Positions 1 through 11,466 of a DNA stretch of 64,000 nt are shown here, piece by piece. Location of the stretch: positions 1,240,001 to 1,304,000 of the forward strand of contig JBAIAC010000218.1 of assembly GCA_037349315.1 (NCBI GenBank). Reading direction: 5' to 3'. Source of the stretch: Chelydra serpentina. Taxonomy: Eukaryota; Chordata; Testudines; Chelydridae. The first letter of the stretch is position 1; each line of letters opens with the position of its first letter. The notes beneath the pieces were generated by a model, which did not search any database, was not told the DNA's origin, and was given only the letters and a program-made list of their open reading frames with translations. The translations under genes and the position numbers were made by a program.

Positions 1-3000
1 ACCTTTGCATTTTGCTCTCAGGACAGACAGACAAAGCAATGCAGGGGTCACAGCCTGGAGAACAGGGCCATTCCCTCTCTCGCTAGGCTTACACGTATAA
101 CTTTACTGACTTCCACAGGGGTCGCTCCCACTCTGTGCCAGAGGGCAGCCAGGGCCTACGGCTTCGGTGATGGCAAATAATGGCGGGGAAAGCCCAGGAC
201 AGGTAACCCCACATAAAAGCAATCCAAGCAAATATTACAGGACAAGCTGACAGTCGGGAAAGCCTGACTGGGGGGCGGGAGGAGAGGAGACGTTACAGGA
301 AGCATCTGAGATCTCATCACGTGCCCCGAGTTGCACCTTTCACTTGCCACCCTCCAAAAGTCATTGGAGTTAGAGATGGGGAAACCCCCCAGTTCAGGGT
401 GGATTTCTGCAAGCCCTGAAGCCAACTCTGAGCTTAGACGCCTGCAGACGAAGGAGCCGCTCAGCGGGATGAGGAAGCACAAATCACACACACATCAGAC
501 CAGAGTGAGAACAGCTGCTTTTCTGCTTCTGTTTTAGCAGCAGCCGCCAAAGGCCTCCATCGGAAGAAAGAGAAACTTACCAAAACTGCAGTTTCATAGT
601 AATCAGGCTGTTTCCCCTCCTCTGCCTACTAGGCCACCGGACCCTGCAGACAGGCGTGTGCCAATTAGCAAAACTGCTGCAAACTTGCAACGCTCAGCAC
701 CTCGGAGCCAAAGTGGGTCAAACTGGACACTCCAAGGGAGGCATCCGAAACATGAAACTACTTGGGGAAAGTTTAGCCCGTGGTGACCTGCCCACAACCA
801 GTCTGTGACCAAGCCCTGATCCTTAAACAAAGTAAAACAAACCGGCTACACATTGTGCATTGGAATAAACCCAAACTGGAGCTCTTACGCAAAACAGGAG
901 TCTATCGAGCACCCCACCGCAGCGCCGTCCACGTCTCTTACGCTCCTCCGCAGCGCTGGGACTGCAGCCCAGGCGGGGGGAAGGCGTAACAGAGTTGGGC
1001 AGCGATCGCTCTCCCAACTAGTCTGTACTCACACTGCAGGTGGGGGCACCCTGGCGCCCACGTCCCCAGTTTCAGAAAGTCCCGAGATCATCTCCTAGGA
1101 GCCCTAAAATGCTTCCAAACCAAAACGGCTCAAAACCTGACGGAGCAGCTTTCTCAGCTCACCACGGAGGACATTAGCAACAGCATGACGCCTAGAAAGC
1201 CAATTCCACCCCCAGATCTCAGAGTGCTTCCCAGCAGGGAGCTCAGGTTACAGCTGGGGAGAGACACCCGGAGAGAGGGAGGAGTCACCCCAACCTCACA
1301 GAGGTGCTGACAAAGCCAAAACCTGCTACGCTCTGGCTCCCCCCTGCCCCGACCCCAGGCCAAACCCAGGATGCGGCAGTATCTTCCATCTGAAGAGGCC
1401 AGCAATGTTCGGCGGGACTGACCCTGTGCTCGCTGGAGTCAAGGGACGGTCTCCTCTTAGCACCGGTGGGCTTTGCACCGGCCCTTCTATGCCCATGGAC
1501 GGTGCCCCAAGTCTGCCATGTTTCACCCAGACGGGCTGCTGCTCCCCCAGACCCTCACCTCGCCCGCTGGTGCTGGGCCCTCCGGGTGCAGGGCCCTGAC
1601 GCATTTGCTGTGGTATAAACAGGCAGAGACTTCCCTTGGCAACGCCCACAGGGCCACACTACACCCCCCGCCTGCCTCCCAGGGCTCTCAGGCCAGTGGC
1701 CTGGCCCGTCTCCACCAAGACAACCTGCAGCTCAATCCGGGCTTCCCGCAGGCAAACCCAGGCTCCCCTCGAACCCAGCCCCACGGTCATCTTCCTCCAC
1801 CCGCTGCCCAGTGCCTGGGCTCCTAACCCTGAGCGTCTCTTCCCACACTTCCCCCCCATGCATACGCCTGCCTCCGAGCCCCTGTGCCACATGTTCCGTG
1901 CGGAGATGCCAGAACTCCCCCACCCCCACAAAGCTGCTGTCTCCCCAGCGAAGCCCACGGCAGACTGGTACGACCAGGCTGAGCGCGCGGCTCTGAACAC
2001 CCCGATGCTGGTAGAATAGAGACAGAGGGGAGGTAGAGCCAGAGGACCCTGCTGCTAGGAGCCCTGGGCCAGGCTAGACTGCAGGGGCTTTCGGCATTTT
2101 TTAGTGGCAGTTAAACTTGAAATGCAACGGCGTGCGGGCGTGACATTCCGCGGCTTGCACGCTGCTCCCAGAGCCTCACGCAGCACCGGGCAGGTGCGGG
2201 TCCCAGAAAGGTCTCCGCCTCCTGCATTTACAGCTGTACCCACCAGTAGCTGCTGCCAGCTCAAAGGGGTGTTTGCACCGGCTCCCCTCCCATTCACGCT
2301 CCTGCAGAACATCCCTGGGACGCTCCCTGCCATTGGATGGGGTGGGAAACAACACTGGAGAAATACAGAGCAGCCAGCCCCACGCAGCCTCCCTGCCCCA
2401 TGGACTACAGCCTGCTCGAATGGAGATTTCAGCCACTTGTGTCTTTACAGCATTACTGAACAGCCCTCCTCTCTCCGCCATGAATGGCTCCCAGGCACTC
2501 GTGGTGGGGGGGAGGGGATCCCCTCCTCCCTCCCTCTAGACCCTGCACAGCAGGGGAGAAAAGGTTGTTTTGGTTCTAAATGGCCAGTCCTCGGAGATCA
2601 CCCGAATTCCTCTCGACCAAGGCACCGGTTGCAATGTGACTCCGCATAGAATTGTGGGATGTCTAGATACAGCCACATGGGTCAGGCCAAAAATGTATCA
2701 GGTAACTCCAGCCACTGTCCTGCACCGTCCCCCTCCTCCACAAGGCCTTCTCCTCAGCTTCCGCACTGTCTGAACGTCTGCCCTGAGAACGTGTCCTCTG
2801 CCGCCGTCTGACTGCCCCGTTACTCCCAACGCCAGGAGAGCCGGACGCCCGCTTCCTGGAAGAGCTGCCCATGGGGCAGCGCGAACAGGAGACCGCAGAG
2901 CAGGGCAGGAGCCTCGCCACAGGGGGTGTTTCCCTACCCAGTGCGGGAAACACAAGCCCAGCCTCCAGCGCAGCTGAACTACTGCGTCTTTCAGAAACAG

Positions 3001-3884
3001 CATTTGAAACTACTCAGCTGACGGCTGGAGCACGGTTGTGTGCGCGGCTCGAGGGCTGTTGGCAGCCCGAAACCAAGCTCCCCGGGCTGCAGCGCCAGTG
3101 ACGTTCTGACCACGCCGGTCGCGGCTCACTTCCGGGAACAGTTCCTGTACCGGCTGCCAAACCCATCGGGGCTTCTGTTCAGCTGAGAAATGCTTCCGAG
3201 TTCCCACGGCAGGCCCTGCTGCGGAGAACCAGGCTTCCAGGAGCAGGCCCCCACACACGCACTCTCTAAATCAACCGCTTGGACGCAGGAGCCGACTGGA
3301 GCCAGGAACAGTCGGCCTCGTAACTCACCCCAGAGAGCGAGGGGCTGAGCTCGTCTCAGCCTCCCCCTCAGCTCCAAGCCGGGGGTGAGTGGGGAATACG
3401 GGACAGGGGGCAGCGGGTCGCCAGGCCCCTCCCCACACACAAACACGCCTGCCTGTCTGTCCCATCTACCGCTTACATCCTGCCTCGTCAACCTGCTGGG
3501 GCAGAACCGCCAGAGCCCAGGGGGCTGCCACCATCCAAACGGAAACATCTCACGGTGAATTGGCAGAGTTAAAACACTCCGGCCACGCGGCGCGGGGCTC
3601 GGCTCCCGCGGCCACGCACTGATCCCACCCGGGGGGGAAGGGAAGGATTCGGGATGTGCTAGGCTGACTGGCTCATCACCAAGCTAGGAACAGATGGGAA
3701 AACACAGCGGGAATTGCTGGAAGCTTTCACCTGGCCGGGGGCAGCTTTGCCATCTCCTCTTTCCTGCCGCCCCACCCAGAACCAAATGCAAGGGGCTCCT
3801 CTCCTGGGGGGCATTAGCCACGTGCGTGGCCGCATCTGTGGCAATGGCTACCAGAGTGTCCTGGACTACTCCGCCAGGACGGAT
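1..3884. other. Non-coding stretch, inferred STAT3 intron 1 (distal part)
   Basis: I see no exon, RNA gene or clear mobile element here. The short ORFs on both strands carry no recognisable domain. If the exon at 13.2 kb is STAT3 exon 1, this stretch is part of its first intron on the minus strand. I looked for the second STAT3 exon, which holds the conserved MAQWNQLQ start, and did not find it. Confidence 0.4.
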
Positions 3885-4353
3885 CATCTGGTCTGAACCT
3901 CCCACATTACACAGGTCTCAGCCCAGCCCTGAATGGAACTAGAGCAGCCCTCGTTCGAAAAGTGTCCTCTCTCGATTTAAAATACTGCCAGGGATGGAGA
4001 GTCCAGCCCAGCCCTTGGTAACTTGTTCGGAGGGTTAATTCCCCTCCCTGTTAAAACCGTGACTCATCCCCAGTCCGACTCTGTCCAGCTTCCACTTCCA
4101 GCTGTGGGATTGTTACACATCTGTGTCTGGATGGACGAGCCGGTCCTCCCAGGCCGATCCACTCGGCCTTTCACCTTCGCTTTGCTGGGCTAAACGGCTT
4201 GAACTGCCCGGCTCCATCACTAAAAGCACGTTCTCGGCTCCTCTCTGTAATTTATTAACATCCTTCTTGAACTGCTAGCACCCGAACAAGATACCGGATT
4301 CCCGGCAGCAGTCGGATCACTGCCAATACAGGTCCTCCGTCCCTGTGACGTTA
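3885..4353 (-). mobile_element. CR1 LINE, 3' part (split by an LTR insertion)
   Basis: On the minus strand this is the 3' portion of a CR1-type LINE. The plus strand shows landmarks typical of inverted CR1, such as the stretch around 4255 reading taatttattaacatccttc and the segment around 3995 reading agggatggagagtcc. It continues at 5417-6400 after an inserted LTR. Divergence is high and no ORF survives here, so it is an old copy. Confidence 0.75.
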
Positions 4354-5416
4354 TTGACAATAACTGGGACCATATAGATCATTGCCGCAACAAAGGTCCT
4401 AAAGTGGCACCAAAGCTTATATAAAGGGGGTCAATGAGGTGTCGAAGACCGGGTTATGCTTGGCTGGTTATGATTATGCCATTTCTATGTATGTATCAGT
4501 TTTGTAGTTGAAGTTATGAATATTGGCTCTACACTGTCTGTATTTCAAACTGGGGCTGGGCTTCTGGGACCCAGGACAAGCTATCAGCTCTGCCAGGCCT
4601 GCTGATGGCCCATTAAGAGCCATCAGAGATACAATGGCCCCATTGAGAGAAGGCAGACACGCCTGTGCCTCAGCAAATTATGCAGGGACTTGCCCATGTG
4701 ACTCCAGACTCCATTTTGCTGTGATTTTCCACAGTAAGGACAAAGAGGTGTCTTTACACCTGGAAGAAACTATAAAAGGCAGCTGCCTCATCTCCATTTT
4801 GTCTTCATTCCTGCTTCTTACCTCTGGAAGAACCTTTCTACAAATGGAAGCTTTGAGCAAAGAACTGAAGGACCCATCCCAGCTGTGGATGTAATCCAGA
4901 GACTTCATTTGAATTTGAACCTGCAGTTTATTCCATCTCTGCTACAAGCCTGAACCAAGAACTTTGCCATTACTGTATGTAATTGATTCCTTTTAACCAA
5001 TTCTAGCTCTCACCTAGACCTTTTTCCTTTTATGAATAAACCTTTAGATTTTAGATTCTAAAGGATTGGCAACAGCATGATTTGTGGGTAAGATCTGATT
5101 TGTATATTGACCTGGATCTGGGGGCTTGGTCCTTTGGGATCGGGAGGACCTTTTTTCTTTTACTGGGGCATTGGTTTTCATGACCAGTTGTCCCCATAGC
5201 GAGTGGCACTGGTGGTGAGACTGGGAAACTGGAGTGTCTTAGGGGATTGCTTGGGATGACTTGTGGTTAGCCAGTGGGGTAAAACCAAAGTCTCCTCCGT
5301 CTGGCTGGTTTGGTGCCTTGGAGGTGGAAGAACCCCAGCCTTGGGCTGTAGTTGCCCTGTTTGAAGCAATTTGTCCTGAACTGGCACTCTCAGTTAGGTC
5401 CCGCCAGAACCAGCAT
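4354..5416 (+). mobile_element. Solo LTR inserted into the CR1
   Basis: About 1.06 kb interrupts the CR1 and is flanked by a CGTTA direct repeat (4349-4353 and 5417-5421). It has LTR architecture on the plus strand: a TATA-like box (actataaaag, about 4769) and a poly(A) signal AATAAA near 5035, in the order expected for U3-R-U5. No internal retroviral genes are present, so it is a solo LTR left by recombination. The exact TG/CA ends are uncertain by a base or two. Its sequence, with the run after the poly(A) signal, resembles a common turtle LTR family; I cannot name the family. Confidence 0.65.
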
Positions 5417-6400
5417 CGTTACAGTCCCACTCGACATTCCCTGTTTATGCACCCAAGGATCATATTGGCCCTTCTGGCCACGGGAGCTCGTTCGGCTCAT
5501 TATCCAGCATGAGCCCCAGGTCTTCTGAGCCCCTGCTTCCCAGGGCACTGTCCCCCATCCTGTAGGCATGGCTCTTTGTTCCTAGATGGGTCATTTACCT
5601 GTAGCCATATTAAATGTATATTGTTGGCCTGCGATCCAGACGGCTCTGTATCAATGACCTGTCCCCTTCAGTATTTACCACTCCCCCCATCTTTGGGTCA
5701 TCTGCAAACTTGATCAGTGATTTCATGTATTCGTCCAGGTCATTGATACAAATGTTAACGAGCGTAGGGCCACGAACCGATGCCTGCAGGCCCCTACTAG
5801 AAACACCCCCACTCAATGATTTCCTGTTTACAGTTCCATTGAGACCTACCAGTCAGACAGTTGAGTCCATTTAGCATATGCTACGTGGATTTTATATTGT
5901 TCGAGTTTTTAAAATCACAATGTTGTGCAGTACGAAGTCTTACCGAAGTCTATGCTATTCCCTTTATCATCCAAACCTGTAATCACATCAAAAATCTCTC
6001 TATCAAGTTAGTCAGACAGGGTCTAGTTTCCATAAACCCATGTCGATTGGTATTAATTACATTCCCCCTCCCTTAATCCTATATTAATCTAGTCCTGCAT
6101 CAGCCATTCCCATTATTTTGCCTGAGGTCGACGTCCGGCGGACAGGCCTGTAGTAATTACCTGCGTTAGCCCATTTACCCTTTCCAGCTACTGTCACATG
6201 AACTTTCTTCCAGTCCTCTGGAACTTCCCTAGTGCTCCAAGAGTTATTGAAGAAAAAAAAAACCACCAACATTAATGGTCCACTGAGCCCCTCAGCCAGC
6301 TCTTTGAAAACCCTTGGATGCAAATTATCCGGACGTGCCGATTTAAAACCAGTAGCTGATGTTGAATGCACTTCTGTGCTACTACTGGAACGGAAAGTGT
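5417..6400 (-). mobile_element. CR1 LINE, reverse transcriptase portion (degraded)
   Basis: This minus-strand remnant holds CR1 ORF2. Between about 6371 and 6084 the translation reads PDNLHPRVFKELAEGLSGPL and then WSTREVPEDWKKV, which are the N-terminal reverse transcriptase blocks of CR1. Between 5816 and 5610 it reads INDLDEYMKSLIKFADDPK, containing the catalytic FADD box. Stops and frameshifts separate the blocks, so the enzyme is dead. The element lies antisense to the CGTTA-flanked LTR that splits it and continues at 3885-4353. Confidence 0.9.
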
Positions 6401-7670
6401 TTCATCATATGACGACGAGATCATATCTAGTGTCGCCCCCCCCGACCCCCAATACCGAACACTTCTCCCTTTGCTGCATTATCACGGACAATTGTCGGCG
6501 CTGATCCAGTGGGAGCAGTGACTGGCCCCAGAATGGCCACCTCCAGTAGGGGTTCGTGCTGGGGGCTAAAGCCCCAACATAGACAAGCCCTAAGAGAAAG
6601 GAGAAAGAGCTACTTCCTCTCTCAGCAGCCTTCTGGTCACTTGCATTATTAAAGCTTTAATCTGACTAACCGTGAAGCTTTAATGGGGTCCCTCACCCAC
6701 CTAACCCAGCCGTGCTACTGCTCCGTCTCCCCAGCCTAGGGTTAAAGATCTGAGGGATGAACCTTTCCGATTCTGCCTGGCTTATGTCGCTCTGCGGTTA
6801 GTCTTTCCTTTCATCTCTGGAACAGCGCCAGCATGTAACATGCTACCAGAGCCTAGTCTGACACCACACCGGCACTAGGTGAAATAAACAGAGCCGGTGC
6901 AAAGGTACGACACAGAGGTGCTAGAACGTTAGCCTCAGGTTTCCTTGGTTATGCTATAGCAGCATTGGAGGTGTGCAGGGGGGAACGGGTACCCTGGTAA
7001 CTCGGATCACTGCTAGCAGGTCAGCATGGCGAAATTTCCTCCTCAAGAGGCACAAGGAATATCCACTGGAACATTACTTGAGCCTGAACAGAGGCCTGGC
7101 TTCCTCCCAAACAGCTTGCAGACGCTGCTATTTTCCTAGCCTGCTTCATTTGGGACCCAGCTTCCTGAGCTGTTACTGCACCGTGCCAGCAATTATGGGA
7201 GGCCATTTTAAGCCGATGGATTAAATGAGCCACGGCACAACACACACACTTCTGAGGACAATTCTCTCCCCCAGCCCAGCAGCGGAGTCGGGTTTGGAAA
7301 GCCACAAGGATCATTTAACTCCACTGTGTCTTGCCGTGGTGGAGGGCAGGGGCGGGTAACGAATGGTTAAAAAAATAGCTTTGGTCAGTCCTTGCACTTT
7401 GAATGCTTGATTACCAGCTAGCCCGCAAGGCGTTCCCATGAAAGCCACTCCGTAGTGAGCCAGACAGAGGTGCTGTTTATCTGACAGACGCCACCAATCC
7501 TCTCCTGCAAACAACCTTTGCTCTGGGGACTGAGTTCTGAAACACAGCTGAGGAACAATGCAGTGCAATCTATGCTCCAGATCTCCCGGGGGCGGGAGGG
7601 GGGTTGTAACGAACCCAACATGCAGCAGCGAATGCTGAAGTCAGCATGTTGTGTGGGGAGCTGCATAGCA
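6401..7670. other. Non-coding stretch, no feature recognised
   Basis: This holds no recognisable exon or complete mobile element. A segment near 6500-6600 (ending in agccccaacatagacaagccc) looks like the end of a turtle miniature DNA element, but I cannot find both ends. Confidence 0.3.
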
Positions 7671-7679
7671 AGCCGCAGG

Positions 7680-7803
7680 TAGGGTGACCAGATGTCCCGA
7701 TTTTATAGGGACAGTCCTGATTTTTGGGTCTTTTTCTTATATAGGCTCCTATTACCTCCCACCCCCCGTCCCGATTTTTCACACTTGCTGTCTGGTCACC
7801 CTA
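7680..7803. mobile_element. hAT-type miniature element (124 bp)
   Basis: The ends are inverted repeats: TAGGGTGACCAGA on the left and TCTGGTCACCCTA on the right. The flanks are a near-perfect 8-bp duplication (gccgcagg at 7672-7679, accgcagg at 7804-7811). An 8-bp duplication and a TAGGG terminus are hallmarks of hAT transposons. It is too short to encode transposase, so it is a non-autonomous copy. This sequence is very common in turtle genomes. Confidence 0.85.
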
Positions 7804-8047
7804 ACCGCAGGGGACAGCCAGACTCCTCCAAAGAGCCCCCGTTTTCTCCGAATACTCCGGGGCTATTCTCACTCCTCCCCCGTGCCAAGCCAAGAGAATG
7901 ACGCCCTGCAGATTGCAGGGGAAGGCAGGCTGGAAAATAGGACTTCTCCTTCATGAAAAACACTGAGGTTTCATCACGTTTTCATTCCACATTGGAACAA
8001 AACGGAGAGCGAGAGAAACGTGCACACACCAAAAGAGCCAAAGGCCT

Positions 8048-8150
8048 GGTGCTTCCGGCACTCACCTGGGATGCGGGAGACCCAACTTGGAGTCCCTGCT
8101 CCAAATCAGGCAGAGAAGGGATACCCGGATCTCCCATGTGCCTAAATCAC
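8048..8150. repeat. tRNA-like fold-back repeat (tentative)
   Basis: The stretch contains gcactcacctgggatg followed by a run resembling a degraded B box (acttggagtccctgctcc) and then partly inverted sequence. It resembles a turtle repeat in which tRNA-like arms face each other. Only recognition by eye supports this. Confidence 0.35.
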
Positions 8151-8605
8151 TAAGCTAGGAGGGGGTGAGTCTGTCTCCCCCTCCCATCCTGGACCCAAGA
8201 AAACTCAACAAACTTTTCATCAAAATGCTTTGGCATTAATAAATTGGTATTTTCTAAAGAAGAAACGGTGAGTGAAACAATTCCCGACCAGCTCTCAGTG
8301 GAGGCCCTGTCTGTGGGAGAGTGATTTCCACCCCCCACTCGCACCCACCAAAGCTTTCAAATGAACATGTCTTTTCCTTGTCTGCCCAGACAGGTCTGTG
8401 ACGCTGCAACACTAGATGAATAGCACTTCACCAGCTCAGGTGAAGTTCTGCCTGGCTGTCTGTACATGACAAAAGATATGGACTTCTCCTCCTGTAAAAG
8501 AGAAAGTCCACTGACCCAGGCAAATAGGGTTTGCACAGCTGGTTTAATGAGCAAACGTGGATCTCAGGGTTCAGATGGCCAAGAAAAGCAACCCTGGAGG
8601 TGGAG

Positions 8606-8830
8606 TATCAGAGGGGGAGCCATGTTAGTCTGGATCTGCAGAAGCGACAAAGGGTCCTGTGGCACCTTATAGACTAACAGAAGTATTGAAGCATAAGCTT
8701 TCGTGGGTCAATACCCACTTCTTCGGATGCAAAACATTTTTTGCATCCGAAGAAGTGGGTATTGACGCACGAAAGCTTATGCTTCAATACCTCTGTTAGT
8801 CTGTAAGGTGCCACAGGACCCTTTGTCGCT
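8606..8830. mobile_element. Palindromic PLE-type insertion with 13-bp target duplication
   Basis: Two copies of the same about 90-bp sequence face each other: 8643-8734 and 8737-8830 (inverted), with almost no loop. The copies carry the motif cgaagaagtgggtattg and cgaaagcttatgcttc, which I recognise as the 3' tail of a widespread turtle element, probably Penelope-like. The whole unit is flanked by a perfect 13-bp duplication, CCTGGAGGTGGAG, at 8593-8605 and 8831-8843. It was therefore inserted as one palindromic piece. About 37 bp of non-inverted sequence (8606-8642) precede the left arm and belong to the same family. Confidence 0.8.
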
Positions 8831-8894
8831 CCTGGAGGTGGAGAAAGTCAAGTCATCAGTGCAGAGATTTAGGAAAGGATGATGCGGCTGTTCA

Positions 8895-9015
8895 GGCGCT
8901 AGCCTGGAACCTGGGGAATAGTCAATGCTCCACCACAGAGTCCCTGAGTAACCTTGGGGAAGTCACTTAGTCTCTCTGCCCCCCATTGCCTCATCTGTAA
9001 AATGGGAAGAATACA
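8895..9015 (+). mobile_element. MIR-type SINE fragment
   Basis: The segment ends with gtcacttagtctctctgcc, then cctcatctgtaaaatggg, the signature of the conserved MIR core and 3' part. The tRNA-like head is degraded. It is an old amniote-wide repeat. Confidence 0.75.
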
Positions 9016-9170
9016 CCCACCGGGGGATTGAGAGGGACTTGGATGCTATGGTCATGGGGGCCAGGTAAGGACCTAAGAGATTCCCTTACACAGTGCTGCA
9101 AAATCATCTACCATCATGAACCCCAGACCTTGTGTTTCACCCAAGGTGCCAGTTTTCTTCATAAAACTAC

Positions 9171-9744
9171 TGTCACGGAGTGTGGGGGAGTCCGGCCCTG
9201 CACCACTCTTCCTCGGATTCACTGGGAGTCTCAGCCAGCCAGTAGAACAGAAGGTTTATTAGAGATGCCAGGAACACAGTCCAAACAGAGCTTGTCAGTA
9301 CATCCAGGACCCCTCAGTCGGGCCCTTCCGGGGGGCAGGGAGCTTAGACCCCAGCTCGGGGCTCCCTGCATTTCACCCCACAGCTCCAAAAGGGGGCAGG
9401 GAGGTCAGACTCTCTCTGCCCTTCCCTCCATGTTCCCCAGCCAGCTCAAACTGAAACTCTCCAGCCTCGCCTCCCCCTTTGTCTCCTTCCCGGGCCAGGA
9501 GGTCACCTGATCCCTTTGTTCCAACACCTTCAGCTCGCACCTTTGCAGGGGAGGGGCCGGGCCATCTGTTGCCAGGAGACCGGGCCATTCTCTGTGTCCA
9601 GGCCCCTGCCCACACCTGCCTTCTAGGGCTCTGTAACAATCATGCACCCTTGTTCCACCACCTAGATACTCAAGCACTGCATAGGGGAAACCGAGGCACC
9701 CACACAGTACTCAGGGAAAACATTAACAGTCCTAGTTCGTCACA
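9171..9744 (-). mobile_element. Solo LTR, 574 bp, perfect 5-bp duplication
   Basis: The element starts TGTCACGGAG and ends GTTCGTCACA on the plus strand, so it has TG/CA ends. A perfect ACTAC duplication flanks it (9166-9170 and 9745-9749). In minus orientation it carries the poly(A) signal AATAAA (TTTATT at 9255-9260 on the plus strand). It belongs to the same family as the LTR at 17730-18218: both share, in their own orientation, a stretch around gtgggtgcctc(a/g)gtttcccctatg and an end near ctggctgagagtcccagtg. No internal genes are present, so it is a solo LTR. Confidence 0.88.
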
Positions 9745-10526
9745 ACTACTATTAAAGACAAAGGTCTGGTCCAGCTGAGATCTGAGCTAGCACAAAAAAC
9801 ACTCTTCACTGTGATTTTTTGAGAGCAGTTGCAACAAGCAAAGGAGAACAAAACGCAACCCAGAGTTCACATCTGTCGGAAACATGAATCAGCGAGCTAA
9901 GCCTTGAATTGACCAACTACAGAATACAAATTTCTGGTTTTCAGTCTTGATTACCAGTAATCCCAGTAACCCAGCAGTTTTGATCGGTATTAATGCAATG
10001 CCTCTAACGAAAGGTTCCACAAACTCCGCTAGAAATCCTTACTCTTAAGCACTGTGAAATTCCTGACATAAGGATCCTTTTGTGATCAAAACCCAAGAGC
10101 AAAGTCTGTGGGGGCCCCGCTCAAGGCCAGAACCCAATAAAAACTAGATTTTTGAACGTCCATAGCTTGGCTTCTTAAATCAGTTCATAGATTCCCCAGT
10201 CCATCGACTCCAAAAAGGCAGCTGACAGTCAAAGCTTTCTGAAGTGTCATTTTAAAGTGCACTGAACTCTATAAGCGCATTCACTGAATTAACAAAGCCA
10301 TCTCTACACGCCGGTTGTGTTTGCAGAGCAGTTGCAGTACTTTGAGACAAGGCTCCAAGTAAGATGTACAGCACACACGGGTTCCCAAAGCTAACTGCAG
10401 AGGCTGGCAAGAGGGAGGAATGCTCAGGGTCAGAGTCTGAATGTTTTACAGATCATTTGGCCAATACCAACTAGTTCCTTCCTTGCAATAAACCGACCGG
10501 GATTTGCGGGCGGGACCATGGGCGGC
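9745..10526. other. Non-coding stretch, nothing recognised
   Basis: This is AT-richer than its surroundings. I see no exon, terminal repeat or RNA gene. It would be STAT3 intron 1 if the exon call at 13.2 kb is right. Confidence 0.3.
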
Positions 10527-11466
10527 TAGGGCTGCCAGGTGTCCGGTTTTTGACCAGAACGCCACAAAGAGTCCAGTTGATGGGGCTGGCAGGCTCCCTG
10601 CAGCTCCCCAGAAGCTGCCACATGTCCCTCAGCTCCTAAGCAGAGGCGCAGCCAGGTGGACTCTATGGGCTGCCCCAACCCCGAGCGCCAGCTCCGCAGC
10701 TCTCATTGGCTGGGAACCAAAGCCAATGGGAGATGCAGGGACAGCGCCTGCGGGCGGGGGCAGCACACAAGTGCCTGGCTGCACCTCTGCCTAGGAGTCA
10801 AGGGACATGTCGCCGCTTCTGGGGAGCCGCGCGGAGCCCACTCTCCCTCCTGCACCCCAACCCCCTGCCCCAGCCCTGAGCCCCCTCCCACACCCAAACT
10901 CCTTCCCAGAGCCTGCACCCCACACCCCCTCCTGAGCCCCCTCCCACACCCAAACTCCCTCCGGGAGCCAGCACCTTGCACCCCCACACACACCCCAACC
11001 TCTGCCCCAGCCCTAAGCCCCCTCTCACACCCTGAACCCTCAATTTATGGCCCCACCCTGGAGCCTGCACCCCCAGCCCATGGCCTGTACTCCTTCCCAC
11101 ACCCCAAGACCCTGTCTCAGCCCAGAGCTTCCTCCTACACTTCCATACCTTCAGCTCCACCCCCCAACCCCCTCCTGCACCCCAAATCCCTCATCCCTGG
11201 CCCCACCCCAGAGCCCACAGCCCACCCCCCTGCCCAGAGCCTCCTCCCACACCCTGAACCCCTCATTTCTGGCCCAACCCTGAAGCCCGCACCCCCAGCC
11301 AGAGCCCTCCTCCCCTCCCCGAAACCCCCACCCCAGCGAAAATGAGCGAGTGAGAGAGAGTGGGGGAGAGCGAGCAAGCGACAGAGGGAGGGGGATGGAG
11401 TGAGTGGGGGTGGGGCCTCAGAGAAGGGGTGTTTGGTTTTGTGTGATTAGAAAGTTGGCAACCCTA
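10527..11466. mobile_element. Non-autonomous hAT-like element with C-rich interior
   Basis: The left end reads TAGGGCTGCCAGGTGTCC and the right end reads AAAGTTGGCAACCCTA, an imperfect inverted pair (TAGGG-TGCCA). Flanks are tgggcggc and tggccagt, at best a decayed 8-bp duplication. The interior has a promoter-like part with two inverted ATTGG/CCAAT motifs near 10705 and 10725, then about 500 bp of degenerate C-rich repeats (10840-11340). The long ORFs across 10656-11345 on both strands are by-products of this composition. The name is by resemblance to a common turtle repeat. Confidence 0.6.

Noticed and set aside
10656..11345. 229-codon plus ORF
   Set aside because: C-rich interior of a non-autonomous hAT-like element; proline-rich low complexity.
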